NCBI GenBank assembly: GCA_963169055.1
Contig: CAUJFU010000412.1
Location: forward strand, 1-54,102
Reading direction: 5' to 3'
DNA length: 54,102 bases
DNA from: Myxococcota bacterium
GTDB taxonomy: Bacteria > Myxococcota_C > UBA6777
Each line of letters starts with the position of its first letter. The first letter of the stretch is position 1. The position numbers and the translations under genes were made by a program. A model generated the notes under the pieces. That model was given only the letters and a program-made list of their open reading frames with translations, searched no databases and was not told the DNA's origin. This document shows positions 1 through 8,186 of this stretch, piece by piece.

Positions 1-1
1 T

Positions 2-45
2 CTCTCCAAATACAACCTTGACATAAAAGTGAAAAGTTTGGAGAG
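2..45. repeat. 9-bp perfect inverted repeat at the window edge
   Basis: CTCTCCAAA at 2-10 is mirrored by TTTGGAGAG at 37-45, with a 26-nt A-rich loop that contains a TTGACA at 18-23. It lies beyond the 3' end of rseP and could belong to a gene outside the window. No T-tract follows, so it is not a convincing terminator. Function unknown. Confidence 0.4.
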
Positions 46-306
46 GAAGCCTCGCTACGCAGGAAAAAAATAGTCATGTCGCCAGCGAAGAGAATCGAAT
101 CGAATCGATTTAGTTGGACCAAGTGCCACAGGGGGCTGCCCGACCACTGGGCGTCTACAGCGGATCGCACCTACCCTTCGTGTACACTTCTCTCGGGTAT
201 CGGATGATTTGAAAAACGTCTGTTTGTCCCGCCCCTCTCGGAGTCAAGGGGGCAAATCTCTATGGCGGGGCGTGAGCCGACACACCACTCATCCAACAAG
301 TCCGTT
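46..306. other. Non-coding stretch downstream of rseP
   Basis: No reading frame with a plausible start and ribosome site is seen on either strand. A three-fold GAATC(GAATC) run lies near 91-108, and GC-rich complementary segments around 229-281 are too far apart to call a terminator. I looked for SRP RNA, RNase P and tmRNA signatures and saw none. Confidence 0.4.
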
Positions 307-2244
307 CTAGCGAGAGAACAGATTGCGAATGTCACCAGCCGTCGCCCAGATCAACAAGGAGAAGATCAAGACGAAGCCGACGATGTGTGCGTATGTTTCG
401 ATCTTGAGGCTCCACTTTTCGTCGACACCGACGGCACGAAAGCCTTGTTGAAGAACCAAAAAGACGATCCGACCGCCATCAAGCGCGGGGATCGGCAATA
501 AGTTAAAAAACGCAAGATGGATGCTGATGACGGAAACAAAGATCAGGAAAAAGAACGCGCCTTGGCGGACAGCTTGATTGGCCATATTGACGATCCCAAC
601 GGGGCCTGTGAGATTGGCTTGTTCTTTTCCACGAAATATCCGCGACAATCCTTGCCAGATCCGCACATTCCACGACCACGTTTGCTGCAAAGCGCGAGAA
701 GAAGCCTCACTGAACCCTGAGCGCGCAAGAGGAAAGTCCAGTTGTGGCTGAAAGCCCAGTTTCCAATCGGACGGCTTTTGCGCAACGGGTGCTTTCAACG
801 ACAAACGCTGGCCTTTGCGTTCGACTTCGATCAAGACATCCTTGTAGATACGGACCCGCAGCGCCGCAAGCAGATGTTCTACGGTGCTGATCTCGACGCC
901 ATCGATGGCAAGGATGCGATCGCCTGCTTTCATGCCGATCTGTTGGGCTGTTGAACCTGCCAAGGTTTGCATGACCAACACCCATTGGGTCGGACGCAAG
1001 TTCCATTTCAGATCGCTGACTTTTAGACCTTTGGGCCAATCGAGTTGTACGGGCTTGTTATTGCGCACCAACAAGACTTTCAGTGGCTTTTTCTCTGCGC
1101 GACCCAACAAGACCAAAAGTTGTTCGTTGGGCGAGACCTCGGGACGTGAAGTCAAGGGCGTCCCCTCCACAGCAAGCACGCGATCCCCTTCGCGCAAACC
1201 CATCGGATGCCCTTCGATCTTGACGGTCCCAAGCAGCAATTCTTCTTGCCCTTCGAGACGCAGTCCTTTGCGCAAAGAAGCCGTCTGTTGGACTTTTGCG
1301 ATATGCGTCTCAAAGATCCGATCCGTCCGCCGAAAACGGAGGGCGACTTTTTCTTTGGCGTCGCCTTGGAGGTAGCGGAAAAGATAGTTGGGTTCGCTGG
1401 CTTCTTGCCCTGCGATCTGCAAGATCACATCGCCTTGTTGGAGACCCGCCTTGGCGAGCGGATGCGCGCTACCCACCGATTCAAGCAAGATCACTTGGCG
1501 CGGCTTGAAGCTCACAAGGCTGAAAAACGGCTGTTGCTTGGTATTGGGGATCTGGATCTCTCGCACCCCCGACACCCCTCCCACCGATGCAACCGCAGGA
1601 GGAAGCGCGGTAGGTGCGGGACTTGAAGTGGCGATCGGCTGAGATGCAGCAGGAGATGGTTGTTTGGGTGGCTGTTCTTTCGAGAAAGAAACGCGTTGTA
1701 TGGTCAAGCGAAAGGGCTTGCCTTCGCCTTGTTGGTGTATCAGTTCGGTGAGGTGTTGGCCCAAAGAGCGTGCAGGGTGTCCTGTAATGGCCGTCCCATC
1801 GACCGCAGCAACGTAGTCCCCTTTCTTGATCCCCAAAGTGCTTGCTTGGCCTTTGGCTTCGACCTGTCGGATCTGCACATGGCGATCAGGGACGCCCCAA
1901 TATCCGAAGACAAAGAGGAAAAGCGCAAACGCGGTGATGTAATTGGCCAACGGACCGGCAAAGATGGTCGCAAACCGTTTCCACGGGGCGCTCATCAAGA
2001 AACCTTGTGGATCGTTGGCGTCTTCTTCTTCGGGGTGCATCCCAGCGATACGAACGTATCCACCTAGAGGGATCGCACGAACAGAGTACTCGACCTCTTC
2101 GTGTTTGAATTGAAACAACAACGGACCAAAGCCGATCGCAAACTCGTACACCTTCATCCCGCACCAACGGGCCACAAAAAAATGACCCGCTTCGTGCAAG
2201 ACAATCAACAATCCCAGAGCAAGTATCGCGTACAAATAATTCAT
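307..2244 (-). CDS. rseP: RIP metalloprotease RseP (site-2 protease) with about four PDZ-like segments
   Basis: Intramembrane zinc protease of the M50B/S2P family. In E. coli RseP cleaves anti-sigma factors within the inner membrane. The HEAGH zinc motif is at residues 17-21 in the first membrane helix. The second metal motif, in NLLPIPALDGGR with LDG starting about residue 588, sits in the C-terminal membrane helices. At 645 residues it is much longer than the usual 430-460. The extra length lies between the membrane halves, where I see four PDZ-like segments (about 115-225, 240-320, 325-400, 410-490), each with a GDxVxxxxG-type turn. The first is interrupted by a Pro/Ala/Ser-rich insert. 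ATG start, with GGGAG about 14 nt upstream. Its nearest candidate client in the window is the membrane anti-sigma factor at 4375-5064, but this link is inference. Family assignment is secure. Confidence 0.95.
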   Translation of the reverse strand: MNYLYAILALGLLIVLHEAGHFFVARWCGMKVYEFAIGFGPLLFQFKHEEVEYSVRAIPLGGYVRIAGMHPEEEDANDPQGFLMSAPWKRFATIFAGPLANYITAFALFLFVFGYWGVPDRHVQIRQVEAKGQASTLGIKKGDYVAAVDGTAITGHPARSLGQHLTELIHQQGEGKPFRLTIQRVSFSKEQPPKQPSPAASQPIATSSPAPTALPPAVASVGGVSGVREIQIPNTKQQPFFSLVSFKPRQVILLESVGSAHPLAKAGLQQGDVILQIAGQEASEPNYLFRYLQGDAKEKVALRFRRTDRIFETHIAKVQQTASLRKGLRLEGQEELLLGTVKIEGHPMGLREGDRVLAVEGTPLTSRPEVSPNEQLLVLLGRAEKKPLKVLLVRNNKPVQLDWPKGLKVSDLKWNLRPTQWVLVMQTLAGSTAQQIGMKAGDRILAIDGVEISTVEHLLAALRVRIYKDVLIEVERKGQRLSLKAPVAQKPSDWKLGFQPQLDFPLARSGFSEASSRALQQTWSWNVRIWQGLSRIFRGKEQANLTGPVGIVNMANQAVRQGAFFFLIFVSVISIHLAFFNLLPIPALDGGRIVFLVLQQGFRAVGVDEKWSLKIETYAHIVGFVLIFSLLIWATAGDIRNLFSR

Positions 2245-2423
2245 TTTTTAGAAAAACTCCCGAGTGACGGGGACTTTGGGTCCACCAAATCAAAAAGCGC
2301 GATTTGTTCTAGCAAATGCCTTCCCCCCGCGCAAGGCACGTCTTTTCCACCGCTTCGCCAAACAGCCATCCCGTTCCACACGACGGCACACCACACCGCT
2401 CCTTGAAAAACCCAAGACGCTGC

Positions 2424-3299
2424 TCACTTCGCAACGATCTCCACTCGTGTTTGTGGAGCAAGGCAGTTGTAAAGAGCCACAGCGTGATGCGGAAACAAGG
2501 TGATGCAGCCCGCCGAACCATCGAGATGGTACGAGGCGTGGATCTCAATGCAGCTCCCCGTGCGCCCGCTTTTTTGATCGGATTTGTTCGGATAATTCAA
2601 GGCCATGACTGTAGCATAACGCCCACCGTACGGGCGCAACCACAACCGCTCATCGCGTGGCCCTTTGTCACGGCGAAATTCGCTCAGGTTGGTGGTGCGG
2701 TTGTGCATGCAAAAAGCGCGGCGATCCTTGATTTGATAACGCTGTCGCTGCCGTTCGATCTTGTCGGGGCGTGGGGGTTCATGACGAGCAGCCATCCACG
2801 TGACGTAGTATGAACCAAGCGGCGTCTTTTTGTCCCCTTCGCGCTGTTTACCGAAGCCTTTTCGCCCATGCCCGATGGGCCATGTGTGTAAAACGCGATC
2901 GCCTCGGCAAAGTAGCATCGTCTTGGTGTGCGCCACCACGACCAAAAACACGCCCTTTTTCTTTGCCTTGTTTGCGTAACGGCGGCATCGCTGCGAGAGC
3001 GTCCCTTTTTTCTTTTCCCACAAACATCGTCGTTGTTGTTTCCAAGTACGCGCTTTTTGCTCCCATCCTTGGGGCAGGATGCGCTTGCGTGTAGTTTCTT
3101 TCGGGCCATCCGACAAGATCCGCTTTTGCTTTTTGAGGTCTCGCCCCATCAACGGAGTTCGCACGTCAAGGGGAGGCTCTGCAAACGCTTGTTGGACAAT
3201 ACCCCCCATCCATGCAATCCCCCCGTACACGACCCAACATCTGAACCATCCGAACCATCCGCGCCACCCGAACCATCCGCGCCATCGCATCTGCGACAT
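2424..3299 (-). CDS. L,D-transpeptidase (YkuD/ErfK family), secreted
   Basis: Predicted periplasmic L,D-transpeptidase that forms 3-3 peptidoglycan cross-links or anchors proteins to the wall. The family signature is clear. GDKKTPLGSYYV corresponds to the substrate-lid strand, and IHASYHLDGSAGC ends with the catalytic Cys at residue 265, preceded by the conserved His and Ser-x-Gly. The region between the signal peptide and the domain is very basic (Lys/Arg-rich). The start chosen is the ATG with GGGAG 6 nt upstream; the frame stays open to 3410, so 3305 or 3410 are alternatives. The N-terminal signal segment is built of a repeated GWFGWR unit that reflects an 18-nt tandem repeat in the DNA (about 3250-3285), an odd Trp-rich signal peptide. 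It is followed on the same strand by rseP after about 180 nt. Confidence 0.85.
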   Translation of the reverse strand: MSQMRWRGWFGWRGWFGWFRCWVVYGGIAWMGGIVQQAFAEPPLDVRTPLMGRDLKKQKRILSDGPKETTRKRILPQGWEQKARTWKQQRRCLWEKKKGTLSQRCRRYANKAKKKGVFLVVVAHTKTMLLCRGDRVLHTWPIGHGRKGFGKQREGDKKTPLGSYYVTWMAARHEPPRPDKIERQRQRYQIKDRRAFCMHNRTTNLSEFRRDKGPRDERLWLRPYGGRYATVMALNYPNKSDQKSGRTGSCIEIHASYHLDGSAGCITLFPHHAVALYNCLAPQTRVEIVAK

Positions 3300-3522
3300 C
3301 CACATCTCCCTTGCCTCACAACCCACCCGCATCCGCAAACATCGCTGCGCTGCGGGTTCACGCCATCCAAAACATCGCCCAAAGATAGACGCTCCCTTCG
3401 CAAAAAGCAAAAGCAGTTCGCTCTCTCGTGTGCTGCCGCTGTTGGTTCGTAGACTCTGTGGTAGCGGTGCCTTCCCTTGTCTCGCGGATGACGTGGCATC
3501 GGTATCTTTGGGATACTTGATG

Positions 3523-3617
3523 GGTTGGTGGACGAAAGACAGCGTGGAGGGCGGACTAAGGTTGGTGGACGAAAGACAGCGTGGAGGGCGGGCTAAGGTT
3601 GGTGGACGGCGTGGAGG
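3523..3617. repeat. 37-nt tandem repeat, about 2.6 copies, covering a stop codon
   Basis: Two nearly identical 37-nt units (3523-3559 and 3560-3596, one A/G difference) are followed by a shortened third (3597-3617) lacking about 10 nt. The third copy plus the start of the second encodes the C-terminus and TAG stop of the gene ending at 3593. The other copy lies downstream as an untranslated duplicate of the gene end. It occupies most of the region between the stop codon and the L,D-transpeptidase start; nothing else is seen in 3300-3592. Confidence 0.85.
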
Positions 3618-4372
3618 ATCAGCATCGCTCGTCCATTTTTGTGCAGAGGCCCCATCAAAGCGATCTTTCCGCCATTTTGGAGGCGAAACAGGGTTGTCGC
3701 ATAACGAACGAAGCGCTTTTTTTGGGGGTCGGGTGTTTTTTGGGGGTCAGGTGTTTTTTTGGGGTCGGATGCTGGTTGAGAAGAGTTCGGTGTGGTTTGG
3801 GGGGGCTTACGTTGGAGACGAAGAAAGGTTGCACGGATGCTGATCTTGCGTTCGCGCTTGTTGTAGGTTTGGGGAGTCAGTCGGATGGCGTAACGCGAAT
3901 TGACTTGGATGTGGATGGCGTTTTTATAGGAGAGTTGGTGGGCTTTTTGTTCGATCAATTGGTAGCTATTGAAGTCGTAGAGTCCGAGACTTGGGATATC
4001 TTTGCGCAAAGCGGGATCAAGATGCTTGTTTTCGCTGGTGTACGCATAAACCAGCTTGACGCGAAGAGAGACGGTAGGGGTTCCGTAAGCTTGAAACAAG
4101 CGGATCTGCGCAAACAGCGGCGGCATCGAAGTGTACCACGCATGGATCGATCCTTGTGTGGTGCGCAGCGATGCGGAGTTAGAAAAGAAGAAGGCCGCGT
4201 TCTTCGCGTCTATCGAACGAAGCGCGGTGCGCGGATGGTTCGAATACGACGGATGTGTCGGATGTGTCGGATGTGTCGGTGGGATGGGGAGCAACGGTTT
4301 GGCACGGATGGGGAGAGGAAGGAGCAAGCCCACAACAAGCGCCAAAGCCATCGGGAGGCGGGTAGCGATCAC
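3593..4372 (-). CDS. Secreted protein of unknown function, third gene of the sigma/anti-sigma set
   Basis: 259 residues with a clear signal peptide (hydrophobic residues 8-20, then IRAKPL). A short low-complexity stretch THPTHPTHP follows, from a 9-nt tandem repeat near 4246-4280. The body is predicted beta-rich with no catalytic motif that I recognise. The layout LDPALRKDI...LxLYDFNSYQLIEQ resembles small secreted proteins found beside ECF sigma/anti-sigma pairs in deltaproteobacteria; this is from memory of the pattern, not a search. A Lys/Pro repeat (TPDPQK twice) precedes the last strands. The GTG start is supported by GAGGA 8 nt upstream, inside the end of the anti-sigma gene; the two genes are 2 nt apart and surely co-transcribed. 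It may be a sensor or effector of that sigma system. Confidence 0.7.
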   Translation of the reverse strand: MIATRLPMALALVVGLLLPLPIRAKPLLPIPPTHPTHPTHPSYSNHPRTALRSIDAKNAAFFFSNSASLRTTQGSIHAWYTSMPPLFAQIRLFQAYGTPTVSLRVKLVYAYTSENKHLDPALRKDIPSLGLYDFNSYQLIEQKAHQLSYKNAIHIQVNSRYAIRLTPQTYNKRERKISIRATFLRLQRKPPQTTPNSSQPASDPKKTPDPQKTPDPQKKRFVRYATTLFRLQNGGKIALMGPLHKNGRAMLILHAVHQP

Positions 4373-4374
4373 GA

Positions 4375-5064
4375 TTAATGTCCTCGCGTTTTTGGGGGGG
4401 TAGGTGCTTTGCCTGTGTTGGAGATGCGAGGTGCTTTTTTGGCGGAGGCGTTTGGTTCGGTGTCTTGGTCATCGAGGGGGTCAGGTTCGTCCACCACGAT
4501 CACGGTCATCTCTTGACCGGTAGCCTTATTTTGGGTTTGCAATACGGCCACTTGAGAGCGTTTGCTGCCTGCGGCTTCGTCAACGACGCAATCGTTGGGG
4601 GCGGGGCCGGGATCCATCCAGAAGGGAACGGCGACAACCAACAACACCACGGCGAAAGAACCTGCCGCAACAGACATGACAGGGTGAGCGCGCAACCACA
4701 AGATCACACTATCCCAAAGGCTCGGGCGAGGTTCTTCTTGGGTTGTAGGGGTGGCCTTCCAAGGCGCAACAGGGACGGCGATCGGTGCTTCTTCTTTTGC
4801 GGGCGCAACAACGGGCTTTTGGATGCCTTGCATAATGCGTTGAGTCAAACGGTCAAAGTCCACGTTGGCTGCGGCTTCTTCGGCTTTTTGAGTCACCGAT
4901 TGGCGGATCCATTGACGCATTTGACGTTGTTGTTCGAGGAGTTGTTGGGCCTCGCGGTGTTCTGCGAGATGCGCTTCGACTGCGGAGCGTTCGACGGGGG
5001 AAAGCTCCCCATCGAGGAATCCATCGAGTTGTTCTGGGGGTGGGATGCGATCTTGAGCAGACAT
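4375..5064 (-). CDS. Membrane-anchored anti-sigma factor
   Basis: 229 residues. The N-terminal cytoplasmic domain (PPEQLDGFLDGELSPVERSAVEAHL, about 9-34) has the helix arrangement of anti-sigma domains but lacks the HxxxCxxC zinc motif, so it is a zinc-free version. One membrane helix is near residues 130-150 (AGSFAVVLLVVAVPFW). The periplasmic part is short, acidic then Lys/Pro-rich, and contains one Cys. It lies downstream of the ECF sigma gene (248-nt gap) and immediately upstream of the secreted protein. This is the standard sigma/anti-sigma arrangement, in which the membrane protein holds the sigma factor until a signal triggers proteolysis. RseP at 307-2244 is a possible protease partner (inference). 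ATG start, with AGGTG 7 nt upstream. Confidence 0.85.
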   Translation of the reverse strand: MSAQDRIPPPEQLDGFLDGELSPVERSAVEAHLAEHREAQQLLEQQRQMRQWIRQSVTQKAEEAAANVDFDRLTQRIMQGIQKPVVAPAKEEAPIAVPVAPWKATPTTQEEPRPSLWDSVILWLRAHPVMSVAAGSFAVVLLVVAVPFWMDPGPAPNDCVVDEAAGSKRSQVAVLQTQNKATGQEMTVIVVDEPDPLDDQDTEPNASAKKAPRISNTGKAPTPPKTRGH

Positions 5065-5311
5065 AATAACACCTAAAATCCTTCCTTGGTTGTTTGGGTG
5101 GCTCCCGATAGAACGTGGCTTCTCCTATGCGTGGGAGGTTGCTCGATGAGAATGCCCCGATCGAAAACAAGAAGATCAAGAGGGCAGCAAGGGAGCGCCG
5201 AGGATACACAATCCTTCGAAATCTCGTTCGTGTGGGGTGATGTTGCAAGCTGTTTTTGCGATCGCGGTGATCACCTTGGCGAAATAGACCGAAAGACAAA
5301 CCGTATAGACG

Positions 5312-6079
5312 CTACTTTTTGCCAGATGCTTCAACTGCGTGCGAAAGTTTTTGTGGAGGGGTGTGGATCGGAGTGTGGATCGGAGTGTGGATCGGGGTGT
5401 CGGATGCGGGTTGTCGATGGTTGGGGATGTTGCGCCCTGCTTGGAGGTAGCCTTCAAGCAAGCGGCGCATGTGGGCGCGGGCGTGATGCAATCGACTCAT
5501 CACGGTACCTTTGGAGCACTGGAGGGTTTGGGCGATATCTTCGTAGCTCATACCTTCGATCTCGCGCAAAAGGATCACGGCACGATGGTTTTCGGAAAGG
5601 CAGCGGATCGCGGTCCAGATCTGCTCTCCGAGTTCTTTGTTGTTGAGGGCGCGTACAGGATCTTCGGGTGGGAGGGCGCTAATGCTTCCGTGATCTTCGG
5701 AGGCGTTGTCAAGGTTGTGTTGAAAAGTGTCGTTGTAGTCGAGGGTTTGGTGTTTTCCCTCGCGGCGGATAAAGTCGATACAAAGGTTGATCACGATGCG
5801 ATACATCCATGTGTAGAAGCTTGAGTTTCCTTGAAAATTACCGAGATAACGGTGGGCTTTCAGAAAGGCTTCTTGGACGATATCGAGGGCATCTTCGGTG
5901 TTATGGAGCATTCCATAAGCTGCGGAGAAGAGTTTCTTTTGGTAGCGTTGGACAAGGCAGCAAAAGGCTTCTTCGTTGCCATCACGGCAGCTTTGGACGA
6001 GTGTGTCGTCGTCAAGTTCCACGTCGGCACTCCGCAGGGAGGAAAGCAAGGAGGACGGTTGTGTTGGTGTTGTGTACAC
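5312..6079 (-). CDS. ECF-type RNA polymerase sigma factor (sigma-70 family, RpoE-like)
   Basis: 255 residues. Region 2 is recognisable in residues 30-100 (FCCLVQRYQKKLFSAAYGML, then DALDIVQEAFLKAHRYL and SSFYTWMYRIVINLCIDFIRR). Region 4 has a helix-turn-helix at about 160-215 (LREIEGMSYEDIAQTL, CSKGTVMSRLHHARAHMRRLL). The C-terminus carries an unusual tail with PIHT repeated three times, from a 12-nt DNA repeat near 5370-5400. Start is GTG with AGGA 8 nt upstream; no ATG is available upstream of region 2. It is divergently arranged from the FHA-sigma54 gene across a 247-nt region and heads the anti-sigma/secreted-protein set. Autoregulation is usual for this family, but I could not identify its promoter motif. 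Confidence 0.93.
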   Translation of the reverse strand: MYTTPTQPSSLLSSLRSADVELDDDTLVQSCRDGNEEAFCCLVQRYQKKLFSAAYGMLHNTEDALDIVQEAFLKAHRYLGNFQGNSSFYTWMYRIVINLCIDFIRREGKHQTLDYNDTFQHNLDNASEDHGSISALPPEDPVRALNNKELGEQIWTAIRCLSENHRAVILLREIEGMSYEDIAQTLQCSKGTVMSRLHHARAHMRRLLEGYLQAGRNIPNHRQPASDTPIHTPIHTPIHTPPQKLSHAVEASGKK

Positions 6080-6326
6080 TTGGTCATCCTATGGTGCAAA
6101 AGAGACAAACAAAAAGCTCAGGCATCATAGCACCCTTGTCGATCCGATTCAAGACTTGAGTTGAAGAGAGGCGAAGAAGGCTAGGGTTGACTTTTTTGCG
6201 GCCTCTTGTAGGTTGACGGTCGAGATCTGTACATCGCAAAGGTTTGTGGAGTGCGTTGGTATCGGCGAGATATCCGCAAACGTTTTTTGTGCCAGAGAAG
6301 GTTGTTGTGTAGAGGAGAGGACGAGC

Positions 6327-8180
6327 ATGGCGGAGTTGGTGTTTCTTCGTCGCGGCGAAGAGGTAATGCGCTACCAGTTGGACGGGATGATCACAACGAT
6401 CGGACGGGGAGGACGGAATGATATCGCGTTTCCCGAGCACGAGCCCTATATCTCACGCGAACACGCAAGCGTCGAAAAGCGAGGGGGTGGTTTTTGGTTG
6501 CGGGATCTCAGCCATGACGGGATCCTTCTGGACGGGCTGAGCGTAAAAGAGGGGCTTTTGCGGGACGGTGCGTTGTTTAGTCTTGGGAAATGGCAAGTGC
6601 GTTTTCAAGCCAAGTCCGCTGGGATGGAGCTCGGGACGTTGACGCGGGGAGGAGGAACCCTGCCTGTGTTTGATCGCGATCAACACAGCGAGGCGGGTAA
6701 AGCGTTTTTGTGTTTCGACCTCGACGGCGAGCGTATCGAACGCCCCTTTACATCGAGCGCGTTGACGATCGGAAGTTCTCCCAACAATGATCTACGCTTG
6801 TCTATGCCCTACATATCGAGCTTTCATTGTCGGATCTACCAACGCGAAGGACGCTATTTCTTGCGCGATTTGGAGAGCAAGAACGGTTCGTGGATCAACG
6901 GCTTGCGCACCATCGAAGGGGAGATTCCCGAAGGGGCGGAGCTGTATCTCGGCAAGTTTCCGATGCGATTTGTGATCCGAAAAGAGTCGCAAAACGCAGA
7001 GTATCCGGGATTTGCGGGGATCATTAGTCGTGATCCTGTGATGGAACCGATCTTTGAGTTGATCCGCCGTGTGGCTTCGCATGAAGCGACGGTCTTGATC
7101 TTGGGCGAATCAGGGAGCGGAAAAGAGCTTGTGGCTCGCGCCATCCACGACGTTAGCAACCGCCAACGAGAGTCATTTCGTGCGTTAAACTGCGGTGTGA
7201 TCTCGAAAGAATTGATCGGCAGCGAGTTGTTTGGTCACGAAAGAGGCGCATTTACGGGGGCTGTGCAGTCCCATCAAGGCGCATTCGAAGAAGCGGGCGC
7301 GGGTACGTTATTTTTGGATGAGATCGGTGATCTGCCTTTGGAACAACAAGTGGCCTTTTTGCGCGTTCTGGAGGTCGGAAGCTACCGTCGATTGGGCGGA
7401 TCCAAGGACTTGACCAACCAAGCCCGCATCGTCACAGCCACCCACCGCGATCTTTGGCAATTGATCCGTGCAGGAACCTTCCGCGAAGACCTGTATCATC
7501 GGATTAGCGTCTTGCCGATCGCGCTGCCCCCCCTGCGTGCGCGTGTGCAGGATATCGCTTTGCTCGCACAGTTTTTTATCCAACGCTTTGCACAACATCG
7601 GGATCTGCGCCTTAGCGACGAGGCTTTGTTGGCCTTACAGACGTATTCTTGGCCCGGCAACGTCCGTGAACTTCGCAACGTGATCCAGCGTGCCATCGTG
7701 ATGGTCAACGGTCGAGAGATCAACGCTGCGGATCTACATATTCGCCCCGAGTATACGGACAACGCGCATCATTTTGCAGCATCGGGATACCCGAGCGGAT
7801 CGGTTCCTTATCACGCTGCGGGTTCGGGTGGACACACCTATTATCCCAACCAACCACCTGCCCCTGTTCATCCCTATGCTTCGGCCCAACCGCATCCCGC
7901 AACGAGCGCGATGCTTCCAAACGGCGCAACAGCCCACCCATCCGCGCATTACGGAGATATCAGCACACACAGTCCATCGGGCGGCGTTGCCTTGCAAGAC
8001 CACGCAGCCAACTCCGCGACCTCTCTTGATGAAACGGAGCGGCAAGCGATCGTGCAAGCCCTTGAGGGCTGTCGAGGAAACGTGACCGAGGCCGCAAGAC
8101 GCCTTGGCATCGGACGTTCGAGCCTTTACAGTAAGATGAATCGTCATGGTATCGTGTCTGTCCACTATAAGTCTCGTTGA
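6327..8180 (+). CDS. Sigma54-dependent transcriptional activator with two FHA domains
   Basis: 617 residues. Two forkhead-associated phosphothreonine-binding domains lead (about 5-92 and 140-215, with GRxxxND...SREH and GSSPNNDLRL...SSFH cores). A sigma54-interacting AAA+ domain follows (about 230-465) with Walker A GESGSGKE (260-267), GAFTGA loop (307-312) and Walker B LFLDEIGDL (about 328-336). Then comes a Pro/His/Ala-rich linker of about 90 residues and a Fis-type DNA-binding helix-turn-helix at the C-terminus (NVTEAARRLGIGRSSLYSKM). FHA domains in place of a receiver imply input from a Ser/Thr kinase, such as the one at 17335-19101 (inference). ATG chosen at 6327 because GAGGAGAGG sits 6 nt upstream; the frame is open from 6213 but without an RBS. 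The Omp85 gene starts 6 nt downstream, so the two are likely co-transcribed. Confidence 0.95.
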   Translation: MAELVFLRRGEEVMRYQLDGMITTIGRGGRNDIAFPEHEPYISREHASVEKRGGGFWLRDLSHDGILLDGLSVKEGLLRDGALFSLGKWQVRFQAKSAGMELGTLTRGGGTLPVFDRDQHSEAGKAFLCFDLDGERIERPFTSSALTIGSSPNNDLRLSMPYISSFHCRIYQREGRYFLRDLESKNGSWINGLRTIEGEIPEGAELYLGKFPMRFVIRKESQNAEYPGFAGIISRDPVMEPIFELIRRVASHEATVLILGESGSGKELVARAIHDVSNRQRESFRALNCGVISKELIGSELFGHERGAFTGAVQSHQGAFEEAGAGTLFLDEIGDLPLEQQVAFLRVLEVGSYRRLGGSKDLTNQARIVTATHRDLWQLIRAGTFREDLYHRISVLPIALPPLRARVQDIALLAQFFIQRFAQHRDLRLSDEALLALQTYSWPGNVRELRNVIQRAIVMVNGREINAADLHIRPEYTDNAHHFAASGYPSGSVPYHAAGSGGHTYYPNQPPAPVHPYASAQPHPATSAMLPNGATAHPSAHYGDISTHSPSGGVALQDHAANSATSLDETERQAIVQALEGCRGNVTEAARRLGIGRSSLYSKMNRHGIVSVHYKSR

Positions 8181-8186
8181 GTCAAG

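Noticed and set aside
1..306. Possible structured RNA (SRP, RNase P or tmRNA)
   Set aside because: None of the conserved core sequences could be found on either strand.
4853..5299. Minus-strand 148-codon frame between sigma and anti-sigma genes
   Set aside because: Half of it overlaps the anti-sigma gene in another frame, and it has an Arg/Pro/Thr-rich composition typical of a shadow.
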